A stretch of DNA of 64,000 nt, from contig NW_017265190.1 of assembly GCF_001638985.1 (NCBI RefSeq), positions 302,679-366,678 of the forward strand, written 5' to 3'. A model generated the notes under the pieces. It searched no databases, was not told the origin of the DNA, and saw only the letters and a program-made list of their open reading frames with translations. Numbering within the stretch: the stretch's first letter is position 1; every line of letters begins with the position of its first letter. Position numbers and translations under genes: made by a program. Shown piece after piece: positions 1 to 12,991 of this stretch. The stretch is from Phycomyces blakesleeanus NRRL 1555(-). Taxonomy: Eukaryota; Mucoromycota; Mucoromycetes; Mucorales; Phycomycetaceae.

Positions 1-2698
1 TTTAACATAGTGATACCATTTTTGTACACCCACAGGACAGCATGGTACCTTTGCTATGTAGAGAGAGAGTGTGTGTGTGTGTTTCGTCTTTTATCAAATG
101 ATTATTACATTTAATAACAGCTCTAGCTCTTTTCTATAAAATGACCTAGGCTCTTTTATACGTCAAAATCTATTGAAAAAAAAGGCAACTGACGCTTTAG
201 ACTGCGATTAGTGAATTAATAACAAATGTAGCTTTGATCCTTAATATCTATAAGATTATAAATAGAAGAATTAAATTTTGACGCAGATAAAAGGCTCAAT
301 AATCAGGTCATCAAAAGCAATAATATCAGAGTATTTCTATTGTCTTGTCACTTTACTATTTGATCTTTCTGAACAAGTGTTTTATATCCAGAAATACAGG
401 TCCATAAAAAAAGCGATTTAGCTTTTTAATATCCGACACAAAGGATGCAGAAAATTAGATCTTTGTGGCCATAGCGATAAATGTAAAACAGAATTCTTCA
501 AGACATTATCAATTAATGGGAAGCATTTTCCATGTTATTTTGTCTTGGAATATTGCACTAAATAATTGACAATATAGCGTACCAGTAAATATAGACTTTG
601 AGGTCTACCAGATAATGTGTGTTTATTCTTATGCAAAAGATTATACTAATTTTTGGACCAACCGTTTTTCTGTTGTACTTATTTAATTTGCTTTCCACTT
701 CTGACATCCACTAATGACCATATTATCATTATTCTCAATAGTATATATTGTTTTTTTAAAGAAGAACGTTTCGTCAAAATGATAAATAAGATGCGAAAAT
801 GAGAGCCTTTGTAATATAAAGGTGTTTTATTCTTCTTCTTTCTCTTAACACTGTCAATAGCCAACAAGCACTCAAATTTGTAAAAAAAAAAAGCTTTTTT
901 CTCTCTCAGATAGATATTAATGTCATAAAAGCCAATTTTGCAGTAAAGGTTTATGGCTTATTACTCAAATCCACAATAAGGTTAATAAGAAATTAAATCA
1001 AACTTTTGAGAATATATATATAGTATGCGAATATAATATTGCTTTTATACAAGAGACTTGATTGAAAGCTTTGTAGACGCTTCCCATCCTTATCGCTTCA
1101 AGGTCGATGTTTATTTTGGCTTGAGACATGACTACCAAGGCACATGATAAAGTAGGTATGACCAATTCTGAGCTGTCAAGGTTGTATACTCCAGCAGGTA
1201 AAATGAAATTTTTAAATAAAAAATCAAGTAAGACCTGGATATATATATGAGCACAGAGCAGGAGACCTGATTACGGTATCGTCCCTCCAGAGATTGGGTA
1301 CGCAGATCATCGCAAATCTACATTTAGTCATGGTCTCCAGGCGTACAGAAATAGCTTAGTACACTTAATATTATAAGAGACGTTTAGCTGGATTCATTTT
1401 TGTCTATGTAACGGTATCAACTATACCGGCAGAATAAATGCTTGACAAACATATATGAAGTATGTCGAGACATTTATTATATTAACCCAATTTAAGAATA
1501 CAAACAGACGTATAGTGAGCTTTGGACATAATACTTTTGGAATCCATTGTGAATAAGCAGTAAAATGGCATCTCTTCCGGAATATGTTCGTAGTAAATGA
1601 TCTTGAATTTTTGACAGTTTATTCCTTTGGTACGCAAGCTAAACATATATATGAGTCTGTTCAATCAATTCTCAATAAATCATTAGTATTCAAGTTAATA
1701 GCCACAAACCGTCTAGGTAATTCATTATCGACATATTAAATTTGAAAAGTTATTATGTTACATTACTGGCCCCCTATTTCTTCATTATTATTCTTTCCGG
1801 AAATTCAATCGGTGTTGGTCTGTTAGGCGCCAAGAGCCGATTATATATATATATACTACCTTTTAGACCAGTGCTCCCCAAGACTTCATGGTCAGTTGTA
1901 CCGACACAGCCGATGCCTAGAGTCTCACAAATATTGCTTGTGTCCATTTTATTTATATAAATAAAACCATGTAGATGTATGCATTTAAATTTAAATTTTA
2001 AAGCAAGAGTGTTGTATTCTTTGTCTCATTGTGAATGGGAACACACTACACATTACACAATTTGTGTTTCATATGGGTATACAAGAGACCGGTAGTAAGG
2101 GACCAAGTGGAGGTACATCTGAGAACGCTTCCCTCAGTAGTTGATAAGGCGAGTTTGTCAGCAAATCTCAATATCGATGTCAAGGAAAACTTTGTACTCT
2201 ATTGAGAAGTCTGTGCATTTTAAAATCAACCCCTTTAATGTCTTGTGTTTCATTTTGCTTTGATTTTTTTTTGATAAGCTCTGCTGTATATTTATCTTTT
2301 GCTTCCTTTATTGGCACAATTATATGATTAAGTGCTCTAGACAAATATTCCTTGTATAGCTTATAATAATTATGATGATAAAAAGGGATCCCCAAATAGC
2401 TTCCCTCCAACTTAGTCAAATGTATCTATAATTATATAAGAAATGGTTGCGAATAATAGAATATTTTCTTCAAAATTTACAGGCTTTTACTAGGAAAGAT
2501 GAAGTTGCATCTATAAACGCAAAATATATATTATTATTATCAGCATAAACATTATTTTTTTTTAAAAAAAAAATATGGTGTAAATATTTGTACGAAACAG
2601 TAGGGTTAACTAACTTAATACTGTCTGTTTTTTTAGCTATAAGGTTTTGTTGTTGTTGTGTCGGGTATCAATAACTGAGACCGTTTTTGATTAAATAT
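1..2698. other. Gene-poor AT-rich intergenic region
   Basis: No convincing multi-exon gene is visible. Open frames are short and have no recognisable motifs. Around 1056-1130 the plus strand holds about 25 codons that read like protein (ESFVDASHPY, then KVDVYFGLRHDY) and end in consecutive stops, possibly a gene relic. A 79-codon minus-strand frame at 2180-2419 is lysine-rich and unassigned. The segment 2430-2698 is 3' flank of the methyltransferase gene that follows. Confidence 0.5.
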
Positions 2699-4286
2699 TT
2701 AACCGCGCTGGGCAGTCCAGGCAGAGGGGTTGGTGCGGTTGTTGATCAGAGCGGCGCGGTCAAAGGAGTTTCTGTTCTTGTTGGCAACAATCTGGAAGCA
2801 AGTGGCACTGCCCTGGCGAGAGATGATAGTAGACCAAGAAAGGAAGAGTTCCCAGACACGGCAGCTATTAAAAGAAAGAAATTTGTTATTAGCAATAATA
2901 TTCAAACTTCTTCATTGTTCTTTTCATAAGAAAAGACTTACATCTTGTCACCGTATTTGCCACGAAGAGCGTCCTTGTTCTGTTCCCAGTTAAGGTACCA
3001 TTTCTCAAGGGTAGAAGAGTAGTGAACACCAACGGTATCAACGCTCTGGATCTCAAATCCGGCCATTTCCAACTGACGGATGTACCAGTACAAAGGAGTG
3101 GAAGCATCGGCTCCAGGGAAGATATATTTAGCCATGAAAAGACCCCTAATACGCGAAGGGAAAGAGTGTAAGCCAATGCGTTGTGTACACATACGGACAA
3201 TAAAACTATAATCCAAAATACTAACCAGATAAAGTCCTCGTATTGCCAGGTAGCTCTCAAACCAGCGACCTGCATGTAAAACAAACCATCATCATTGAGC
3301 AACTCACGGACCTCGTGGAGGAACTGAGGGAAGCGACGGAGACCAACGTGCTCGGCCATCTCAACACAGGTAATCTTGTTGTAAGTATCATCGGCGGGAA
3401 TATCACGGTAATCCATGCAGAGAAGACGAGCCTTATCCTTGACACCCCAGTCTTCAATACGCTTGTTACCAAACTCAACCTGGTTGCGGGCCAAAGTGAC
3501 ACCAGTAGACTGACTGCCATAATGCTTGGAGGCAAAGGCAGTCAAAGTTCCCCAGCCACATCCAATATCGAGATGCTTCTCGCCTTCCTTCAAGTGGACC
3601 TTGTTGCAAATCAAGTGCATCTTGTTCTCCTGCATCTTTTCGAGAGTCTCGCGCTGAGTGGGGTCAGAGATGATGCCGGAAGTATAAACCATCAAAGGAC
3701 CGAGGAAGCCCTCGTAGAAGTCATTGCCACGGTCGTAGTGCTCGCGGACCTGAGTCTCATCCTGATCACGGGAGTGCCAGAATGTCTCGGGAAGCCACTG
3801 AAGAAGGAAGAACTTGAACTGACCAAGGGTGAACTGGAAGGCAGCCCAATCGTGACGGAGTTCCATAATCTCGAGAGCATCACCGTTGAAGTCAATCTTG
3901 CCTTCAAAGAAAGCCTCGAAGAAAGTCTCCATGGGGATCTTGTTGCGGCCAAAGTACTGAGCCTTCAATTCAGGGTCGTGGATAGTAATATAGGTTTCGA
4001 TGGGCTTTCCGGGGAGAGCAATACGGTTACGGTAACGGGGGGCAAAACGAGAGAAAAGATAGATGGTAGAGGCGAGGATAGGGAGAGCCAAGATGATGGC
4101 AAGGAAAAGGAAGCCAAAGATAGAGAATCCAAGTACATAGCTTAAAAGTGCTGGAATACCGACCCATGCACCAAACAAGACACGGTTGTCAAAGGTCTGG
4201 TTACCTGCACCTTCTGCGGGAAGAGTGGCATTATTAATGGCAGCCCACGTAGTAGGCTTGTAGCCTTGTGTCTCAGCGATCCCCAT
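2699..4286 (-). CDS. Sphingolipid C9-methyltransferase (glucosylceramide long-chain base)
   Basis: Predicted to transfer a methyl group from S-adenosylmethionine to C9 of the sphingoid base of fungal glucosylceramides, at a membrane. Three exons: 4286-3226, 3145-2942 and 2864-2699, joined in frame to 476 residues. Residues 36-77 form two hydrophobic membrane segments, as in the family. The SAM-binding motif LDIGCGWGTL lies near residues 239-248, in a cyclopropane-fatty-acid-synthase-like methyltransferase fold, and the C-terminal exon carries STIISRQGSATCFQIV, a typical family ending. Splice sites are GTTAGT/TATTAG and GTAAGT/TAATAG. The next upstream gene is far away. The protein is not soluble CFA synthase, because the N-terminal membrane pair and C-terminal block fit the sphingolipid family better. 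The family assignment is from memory. Confidence 0.9.
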
Positions 4287-4423
4287 CTAAAAATTTTGGA
4301 TTGCCTGTCAGTATATCTTTCTGCACGCGTTGTTTGAACAATAAGACGCGTGTAATAAAATAAAGATGGTAGTCTGTACTGTGGATTTTATATTTTTATA
4401 TTTGTTATTTTACAGCAACGTAC
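4287..4423 (-). other. Probable 5'UTR intron of the C9-methyltransferase gene
   Basis: Read on the minus strand, a GTACGT donor follows CTAGCAAAG at about 4424 and a TTTTAG acceptor abuts the start codon at 4286. The sequence upstream of the donor (to about 4480) has no ATG and is pyrimidine-rich, as expected for an untranslated leader. This is an inference from splice signals only. Confidence 0.5.
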
Positions 4424-4479
4424 CTTTGCTAGGTCTTCTTCTTTTAAGAAACGAAAAAGAGAAAGAGAGAAGTAAGCAA

Positions 4480-6332
4480 AAAGAGAGGCTGACGAGAATA
4501 TATTATTCTCTTTATAGTGTTTTGTCGTAGTTTGTGTTCGTGTAACACTTTTAGCGAGTCAAAAACTCTAGCCCGTTATAACCCAGATGTTCTTTTTCTA
4601 TTTTGATACACGGCTGGGCTATGGTGTCACGGGTGACTTTTACATTTTTCAAGTGTCTGATATGAAAGGCAGAAATTCTACAAGACAATTGGACCATTGG
4701 ACAAGTGGGCCATTGGTCTATACAACTAACCTGATCTTCCAGCCTTGTATATCTACAAGAAATATATATTGAAAGCCGATAATATTCAATGTCTTGTATA
4801 GTTCAGTGTAATGGCTTTCTTTTTTTCTGTTTACCTATAATTTTATTTTTTTTATTCAGCTTGTCAATCTTGGATACTGACCGGTAGTGTCCTAAATATA
4901 TCAAACAAGCTAACAAGAGCAGCTATTTATATACAGTCAGCATATATACACCACATGATAGTACTCAATGCGACCGAAGACTATGAAGAGATAAATGAAG
5001 GATATCAAAGAAGAATAGCAAAAAAAGCCTCTATCTGCATAGGCTTAAGCGATAATCAGCCTACATTGCAAAGATAGTGCCAATAGAGTGTAACTCTCAT
5101 TGGAATATATTATACCACCTTTAATTAAACCAGGTATATCATACTTTTATATGTATGTATATGTATATAATTGATATGAGCGGGGCAGATCATGGCGTAT
5201 TTGACTATCACAGTCTTATTCTATACTTGCTTGGTATTGAAGTCTTTAATAATAACCTTGAAGACTCCGCACTTGAGAAGGCGACAGTCGAATGAACAGA
5301 ATCATCGAATTGATAAATTAGAGAGCTTGCTATCTAATTCGTTAAACCATCGGCGTAGGCGTAGGCTAAGTGAATTCCCAAATTTGTGAGAGCCTTTTAA
5401 CTCCGATGTTTCATTTCTCTTTAAAGCTATCAGTTGAAGATTTAACGACCATCTAAGCCTCTAAAGCTGAACCTTATCCTCTGGATTCTTGAAGACATAT
5501 CTACCTGATATTTTTCAAATGCTATGGCATAAACTATGTAAGAAGGCTCTTGACTAACATGTATCACAATGTTAATCATAAATATAAATTAGTTATTTGC
5601 AAAACTCATTATATGGGACATGATATCCATTATTAACATAGCACATCAAAGAGTTCGGTATAAATAAGAGCATTTGTCTTTTGCATTCTCGTTAAAATTC
5701 TTCTATCTCACATACTGCATTTTTATATACAAGCAGGATATTAAGCACTCAAAAACACTCTCAAAATTAGTAAAAGAAAGTTAATCTTCAAAAGTTACAC
5801 TTCTCCATATGAAAAAGACAAGTAATTAACTACGAAAAGGTTGCATGGCATAACATTAAAGCTAAAGAAATAATATAAAGAGTAAACTACCAAAAATAAG
5901 CTTGCTCTAATACAAGAGTATCCGGACCTTTACACAACTGTTTGTCCAGAGTATCTGTCCTAAAGGGTTGAGATACGATTATCAAAAGGGTAACCTCGTG
6001 TGTTAAACTATGTCTGCTATTTGGCTACATAATTTAAGATGCTCTCTATACCTCTGCAAACTCTTACTTATGATGAATCTTAAGTATATGTTTTCTTAAG
6101 CGCATTATTGAAGTGGTAGACATATTAGGCTATTCTTTGGATATGCTTGTTTTAATAAAACAAGCTCAATTACAAGTAAATATAACATACATCTTCTTTT
6201 ATGACAGTAAAATCTTGGAAACAAAACATAATATATATACATATTGTATTGGCCAATTATTCGTAAAAATGTATGTTAACAAGGTCATTATGGTTGTTTT
6301 CTCTCTCTCATCACACCCATGGTCTCCCTATT
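4480..6332. other. Intergenic, nothing recognised
   Basis: AT-rich sequence with short open frames only. A 65-codon plus-strand frame at 5192-5389 ends in an arginine-rich tract but has no recognisable domain, and no splice signals extend it. Confidence 0.5.
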
Positions 6333-7059
6333 CTAAGCCGATGAATACTTTAAACACAGATAGTAGAAGATTGCTAATTTTGGTATAACATACTTAAAGT
6401 CAGATAGAAAGCTCTCTAATCTTAAACGATTGACTACGTCTAATGGGTGCATTGAGTTATTGCTGGCCAATGGTTGGGCATCAACAACCAATGCCGCAAG
6501 TTGACTGTCTGCTATTTCTATCGGAGAACTAGGAATGTTGCTGCTGTCAAGTTCAGGCATTCCCATTTTACATATGTAGCTGCAGGGAGCGTCATCAACC
6601 TCAGGCACGACATATGAAGACCCGGACAAGATACTGGTGGGATCCTATATTCAGAACAATAAATACATTAGTAAGTACATTTGATCGCTTAACAATATTA
6701 TCTTTTGTTGCACACATCGCTATCGTCGCTGATTATATCAGAATTGATATAACCATCATGGCTAATGTGATTGCGTTGTCTTTTATTAGGTTCACAGATT
6801 TCAGCGAAAACTTGAATGTCTTCCAACTGAAGTTTTTATTTGTAGTAATTAGAACAGGATACGGCTAATTTAGATCGAACTCACGGGCAACTTATTTGAT
6901 CAAGAAACATTTGTTATTCTACATGAATTAATTAGCTCACACATAAACCTTTCATGCTGTATTTTATCTTACGGAGCCAATAACAATAGTTTGTGCTCCA
7001 GAATTGGCGATGGCATTAACGGTAGACATATCGTCTTGATCGCTTTGGATTGCCGCCAT
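6333..7059 (-). CDS. Possible two-exon hypothetical gene
   Basis: Tentative model on the minus strand. Exon 1, 7059-6973, begins MAAIQSDQDD and ends at a GTAAGA donor. Exon 2, 6644-6333, begins after a GAATATAG acceptor and ends at a TAG. Both are phase 0 and give 132 residues. The middle is acidic and serine-rich (DSSNIPSSPIEIADS) and the C-terminus is more hydrophobic. I recognise no family. The 328-nt intron is longer than others here, so an internal exon could be missing, or this may be a gene relic. Confidence 0.3.
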
Positions 7060-7089
7060 TATTTCTCTCAATTCTTTTTTGTTTGTAGG

Positions 7090-9700
7090 GAGCTTTATGC
7101 TCAAGAGGGTTGGTGAGCCTCTATTGCTGCCAAGCAAAAGAGGGCGTTACGGCTTTTTTTTTTGGATTTTATTTGTTATATGATGTTTCTTGAGAGATGG
7201 GAAGAGCTCAAGAAAGCCCATCCCGTAGCCACGTCTTCGCAAAGAGATAGGACATATTTGAAGGCTTCTTGGCTCTACCAGGGGGGAAAGTGACCTAAAG
7301 TCAAACAGGAAACAATGGGGAGACAGATGGGAGAACATGCTGGAGTGCGGGGAAAACTAGAAGAGATAGCGTAGAGATTGATCGAGATGGATGGAGAAGT
7401 TCTGAGCTAGACCGGAGGAAAGGATTCAAACCCATTGTCATGCACCTCGCAAAGACAGTGAGTGTAGATGGGAGAAAAAGTGTTATCACATTCTCATTAC
7501 CATGGCCCGCACCATGACAATGAGAGAGAGAGCTTTCGTGTAGGAAATTACAGAGAGGGTGGGTTTAAATAGTAACGTCCTCTCAATTTCTTCGCCCTTT
7601 TGTAAAGTTAGAAAGCTTACTAGAACATGCCGGCTTTCTTAAGGAAAATTGTCTGATAGAATTGCTGAGGCATGTAATGCCAAATCTGCACATTCGATTT
7701 AACTTATTGTGACAAAATTTCTAGGCATAAAAGGGACAAGATTTACCGTTCTCAGTGTATATAGAATTGTAGTATGAAAACCGGCTGTCACGAAAAATAA
7801 AAACTCATAGTCGTCCCACGCTGGTTATACAGACTCTTTTTTTTATTCTTTATTCCTTTCTTTTTCGAACCACAACTGTGCGCTATATAAACGTTGTCCT
7901 CGAACAGACCAAGTCGGAAAATAACGATATTCTGTAACACACCACCATGTCCCACGGTAATAAACTCCAACACAATTACAGGTAGGAAATATTCTCATTA
8001 GGGAAAGTGAGGCTTAGTTTATATGTATCTCGATGCGAGAAGACCTGGATTTCGATACTACATTTGAGTCTATCGAGTAAAATCCTAATAGTCATCTAAA
8101 TATTTTATTTTATTATATTTTAATAAGCTGGGAAACTCTGTGGCGTATTATTTGCGTATCAAAATTGAAATACTTTCATTAATGTAGCTCTCGATAAGGT
8201 TTTACTTTAAAAAAACATAATTTTGGTTTTCTGGGCTTAGTATAAGGTCAAATATGGATCTATCAAGCCTTTATCCATATTTGTGGAATAGACTGTAGTC
8301 ATCAGAAAAGCCAAAGTTTTTAGTGGTAAAATTACTATGTGGATTTGAGTGACACATAAATACGTTGTATTTAAACCTTATTCTTTTGTACGTGTTTAAA
8401 TAACTCAGATTTACATTCATATTGATAACCTCTTAGTAAACCCCCTATAGATCAAGACACGTATACCAGTAAAACTAGCCAGTAACATTCAAAATAACTA
8501 TACTTTGTTTGTGTGTGTGTATTTGTGTGTTTACTGACATATCATGATATATAAAGAATGAGAGGTATCAAAATTCTAACCTTGCAAAACAGGTTGCCGA
8601 GTTACACATCTTACGAACGCTTTATAATCCAATAAGAATATAAAGTTTTTGGCTTTTAGGGTCACATTTGTTTCTAGCAAATTAGAAGTGCAGAAATCCA
8701 GAATTTTAAACCTCATTAAACCAATCACCTATTTTACATGTAATTGATGTTTATACTTTTTGTTTGCTAAGTGGTAACCCTTGTATCGAGGTATTCTCAA
8801 GGAATCCGGTTAATATCCGGGTCAAACAAAATTTGGTTAAATACATTAGATTATTGTATATTTTAGTATTCAGATTTGAATAATGTATATATATATATGT
8901 GTGTGTGTGTGTACGATCACCTTTGGTATTCAACCGAAGAAACCTCTTTTCATGTTTGACATAAATATTAACTTTAATCCCTGACAAACACTTCATTCAG
9001 AATAAATCAAACATATTCTCATCTCTCAAACAAAGGTATGATTTATAGTAAGCATGAAATTTACAGACACCTTACTTTAGCTTCGCCTTATGAAATTATG
9101 GATTGGTTTAGACATTTTATGATAAAAGAGGATCTTTGGACACACAAAGTTATATTTAAAGCGCATTCTTTTTTGGGAGAATCAATCATTATAACAGAAT
9201 AGCTGTAAATCTTGGGATACGTTTCTTTGATCAGCTCGGGAGCTTTGTTTTATTTATTTATTTATTTATTTATATGTCTTATGTTTTCAAGCAAAGTATC
9301 ATATATGACATATCGCCCAACCTTTACAGGTGATTCAAGCATCAAAAGGAAGCCAAAGTACGCCACAAAAATGATCATGGTACAATCTATATGTCGCCAG
9401 CGATACGTGACTAGTTAGCGAGAGATCGCCATTAAAAATAAGTTTAAAGCGATTTTTAATAAAGACAGCTTTTTTTTCTTATAAAACCTATATTTATTTA
9501 TTTATTTGATGGATAACTGACTATAAGCATAGTCCACCAAGAGTTGGCTCTAAAAACACTTTCTAGAATTTTGCTTGATATTATATAGTATAACGTATAG
9601 GAAAGTCTGTTTAACCGATAACACATGTATACAATGACTCAAATGTCAAAAGATATATATATATATAAAAGTCTTGGATTTAAAATCATGTTTAAATATG
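7090..9700. other. Intergenic, nothing recognised
   Basis: No gene supported. It contains simple sequence such as TG/TA runs near 8508-8535 and 8885-8912 and a TTTA run near 9250-9272. Open frames are short and compositionally biased. Confidence 0.5.
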
Positions 9701-9717
9701 CCTGTAGGTAATGCACT

Positions 9718-10396
9718 GATACCTTTGATACCGAGCTCGAGTTTGCTCTTAATGCCAGCACTCTACATGTTGTTCAAGACCAGATTGTATCATCATTACC
9801 AGATGTCAACAATTGGGAATTACAGGGTAACAATACTTCAAAGAAATTTCGCAAATATCGGCAATCATGCTTAGAAACGTCAAAACATTCTAGCTTCACC
9901 ATCAATTATCATTTTAATAGAATATTAGTTATGTCTGGTATACTTGTTTTTATTTAAAAAAAAAACGACACAACTGCCAGAACCTCTATGTATTTTTCTT
10001 CCCACCCCACCCTTTGCGTTCAATGTATGCGAATGTAATTGGAAAATACCATTCTTCTACTTTTGGCTCTCTATCTCTATGTAGAATATTATAGCAATCA
10101 TTCAGAAGTGCCCTGAGGATATATTTGATGAAGAGGACGTCAAAATAGAACTTCTTCAGTGTGCTCGTACTTATAAAAGAAATCGAAAGGAAGCAATTAA
10201 TGCAATTGTTGCGTTAACCACATACTTATACGATTGGACTATCAGCACACCATCTGAAGCATACTTGACAACGAGTCATATTCACCCGTTCGTCCATAAT
10301 CTATTGTCGTTTACTCGCCAGGGAACCGGCACAATTACACTAACTCGTATGGTGAAATTAAGCCATAGTCTAATATGCTGCCAATACTTATTATAA
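9718..10396 (+). pseudogene. 5'-truncated remnant of an unassigned fungal gene
   Basis: Two protein-like segments join in frame. The first, 9718-9826, contains DTELEFALNAS and DVNNWELQ and ends at a GTAACA donor. The second, 10095-10396, contains CPEDIFDEEDVKIELLQC and runs to a TAA. The splice is phase 1 with acceptor ATTATAG. No start codon fits: an in-frame TAA sits just upstream of 9718, so the 5' part is missing or mutated. Composition and helical periodicity suggest a real alpha-helical protein fragment, but I recognise no family. A minus-strand frame overlaps 10282-10635 and is probably a shadow. Confidence 0.4.
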
Positions 10397-10399
10397 ACA

Positions 10400-11130
10400 G
10401 ATTTTACCCGTCTGGAATATCCACAAAGGGATGCCAGTGACAAATCGAATCTTAAATATACGCTCGCACTCCAAGCCGTTGGTAACAGCATTACGCTTTT
10501 CGCCATGTCGCTGCCATATCGTCGGTTATACACGTTCACTGAATTGGCTCGATTCCAAATACCTAAAAAGAAATCCGATTTTTTAAATATGGTTGGACAT
10601 TTAAACATTGTCAAATCTAAATTATTATAAAACAAAACAAAAAAAAACTTTGAAAGAAAAAAAAAAGATTCTTCAGGCTATCAGACTAGCTGACAGCAAA
10701 ATAATGATTTACATAAGGGGGTTTCAAATTTAAATATGTGAAGAATTTAAGATTCAAATATTCGCCTTTTATATCACAGAGTAGCCATGAAGGAGTGGGT
10801 AAATATGAGAAAGTTCTTAGTATTTTTTTTCTTAAGAAAAAAAAACTAAACTGAAAAGCTTCAAGACTTAGATATTTAAAAATAATCTTTGAGATATGCT
10901 TTTTTTTTGTATCTGAAGAAGAAGTACATGAACATTAAATTCTTCAAGATCTAAATTTGAAACCCCATGACAGTGTGATTCTGACGAATAGTATGAAAAG
11001 GATATAATACACAGAGTGAATAAGCGCACATAATGTGATGCAAAGTACAGTGCTATTAGAAACATAGATCAGAAAACTACACATACAATTCTGTATATAT
11101 ACAATCACAAGATTATCTCCATCTATGTAT
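10400..11130. other. Intergenic, nothing recognised
   Basis: AT-rich sequence with A and T homopolymers. No supported gene or structure before the MITE target site at 11132. Confidence 0.5.
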
Positions 11131-11134
11131 GTAA

Positions 11135-11553
11135 GAGCATCTCCAGCAGTATCTAAACCCAAATACTAAATATCCAAATTAGGAAACTGGTGTTTAGATT
11201 TTCCAAAAAAACGTCTCCAGCAGTTTCTAAACAAAAATCTAAATATCCAAATCCGGAATTTAGATCTAAACTTTTTGAATCAAAATCTAAACTTCTGTAG
11301 GTTTTCTCAGAATTTGTTTAGATTCTATCATTTACTAAATTTCCATTTTTTATATTGTGACTTTGAATTTTCGATTTTAAATCTCAGCCTTTAGGAAAAA
11401 CCTCACCAAAATCATCAGCTCTTTAGAATCTGTGTTAAGAAACTGCTGGAGTGACCTTGATATTCTTCATACTAAATTGCTTTATTTGTACTAGCGCGGG
11501 AAATCCTAATTTGGATATTTAGTATTTGGGTTTAGATACTGTTGGAGATGCTC
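11135..11553. mobile_element. MITE copy 1 (PIF/Harbinger-like, TAA target duplication)
   Basis: A 419-bp element with long terminal inverted repeats of roughly 50 bp. The left end begins GAGCATCTCCAGCAGTATCT and the right end, read on the other strand, begins GAGCATCTCCAACAGTATCT. It is flanked by TAA at 11132-11134 and 11554-11556. It has no coding capacity. A near-identical copy lies at 55414-55833. The 3-bp TAA duplication and non-coding structure fit tourist-like MITEs mobilised by a PIF/Harbinger transposase; the superfamily is inferred. Confidence 0.85.
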
Positions 11554-11665
11554 TAACAGATGGAAAATACGATAATTATTATATAAATATATTTTAATTA
11601 TTAAGATTTATTTATTGGGTAAAGAAAGGGTAGATTCTAGTTCTATTTACACACACACACTCAAT

Positions 11666-12991
11666 TTATGCTTTTCCGGCAGCAACACGAGCCTTTCTAG
11701 CTCCAGCAACTACCAAAATCCAGACAGCCCAGTCAAAGAGAATTTCCTTGGCCATGAACAAGAAAGCAGCGGTGAGAACACTCTGGACAATCTTGGAGCT
11801 GATACCCTTGTAGAGACCTTTGACACCCTCGGTAGCAATGATCTTTTTGAAGCCTTCCCAAATGGAAGGGTATTTCTCATCATCGCCTTGAGCGGACTGC
11901 ATGCGGGATTTGATGACACTGAAATTAAGTGGAGAAGAATAAATGAGTACAAAGGATACTATGTAGCACACACGCAAGCCTTACAGATAGGGGTAAGTGA
12001 TACCGGTGGCACACAGCTTGCTGATGGCACCCAAAAGGAAGAAATCGAAGTTGCTCAAAGCTCTGGACTTAGAAACCTTGTTCTTGAGCTGCTCGAATAC
12101 AGTGTATTGAATAATCGGGTTGATCACCAGGATCAAGGCAGCCTTTACACCGGCATAGAGACCAGCTACGCCCTCCTTCTCGACAATACTGCGGCCGACT
12201 GTGAACATATTGAGCTTAGCCTCACCATCGATGCCTTTGCGTACGGTAAGACGAGTCTATTAAGATCCTGTATGTTAATTACTGACATTTAAGAAGAGGA
12301 AAACCCAAAGGCTTACGTTGATTGTCCAAATAGGGTTGGTAGCCAAGACAACAGCACATCCGGCAAGAGCACCTGCCAACATAGACTCTCCTGTGCTCAT
12401 GGGTTTGCCTTGCGCCTTTGCTTTCTCAAAGACAGCCTTTACAGCCTCATAGCAGTAATAGTAGATACCTAAATCGAAAAATGATGAGTACAAGTTTATA
12501 TACATATATATCAAATATTAAATGCGTGCATGTGTACGATAAACATACCGTTTGTGATGGCAATGCCAAAGACACCAGAGCTCAAACCACTGTAAAAGAG
12601 CATAATTAAATAGGATTAGACATTTATTTATTCGGTTCCTGATCTTCTTTCCCTTTGGACATTCACTTACGCATAAAGACCTTTAGGACCTTCCTTGGCA
12701 AGGATCTTGAAGAACGCGTCGGCAGTGTTCTGGACAAGACAGGTTTGTTATGTTACTTGAGTTTATGGATATTTTAGGCACACTTTATATTAGTACCTTG
12801 TAAGCGTCCTTGCTGTCGTCGTTCTTCTGGACCTGAAGTCTAGAACTGATCGAAACCAAGGGGTAGGTCAAGGCCATAGAGACGATACCACCACCGGCAC
12901 CTATAGAGTGGTGTGTTATTTTGAGTTTAATTCTAGATCGTGCGAGCTTATAATACTCACCAGAAAGGGCATGAGCAACGTTATCAGACAT
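11666..12991 (-). CDS. Peroxisomal-type adenine nucleotide carrier (SLC25A17/Ant1-like)
   Basis: Mitochondrial-carrier-family protein predicted to exchange ATP/AMP (or CoA/FAD-type cofactors) across the peroxisomal membrane for fatty-acid activation. Seven exons: 12991-12961, 12900-12797, 12729-12671, 12589-12549, 12468-12317, 12256-11985 and 11918-11666, giving 303 residues, normal for the family. Three carrier repeats are visible, with signature regions TYPLVSISSRLQVQ, NPIWTINTRLTV and TYPYLVIKSRMQ. The NPIWxINTR form is typical of the peroxisomal branch rather than inner-membrane ADP/ATP carriers. The protein starts MSDNVAHALSG with no presequence. All junctions use GT-AG. It is transcribed away from the peroxidase gene, separated by about 700 bp that contains a CCAAT motif near 13191. 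Confidence 0.88.

Noticed and set aside
3243..4145. 300-codon open frame on the plus strand
   Set aside because: It lies antisense to exon 1 of the C9-methyltransferase, whose strand has conserved motifs and splice sites; a codon-bias shadow.
7420..7520. TTTGAATCC-like box suggesting a minus-strand tRNA
   Set aside because: No A box, cloverleaf pairing or acceptor stem could be formed around it.
11615..12292. 225-codon plus-strand frame
   Set aside because: Antisense to carrier exons 6 and 7 and crosses their intron; no domain of its own.
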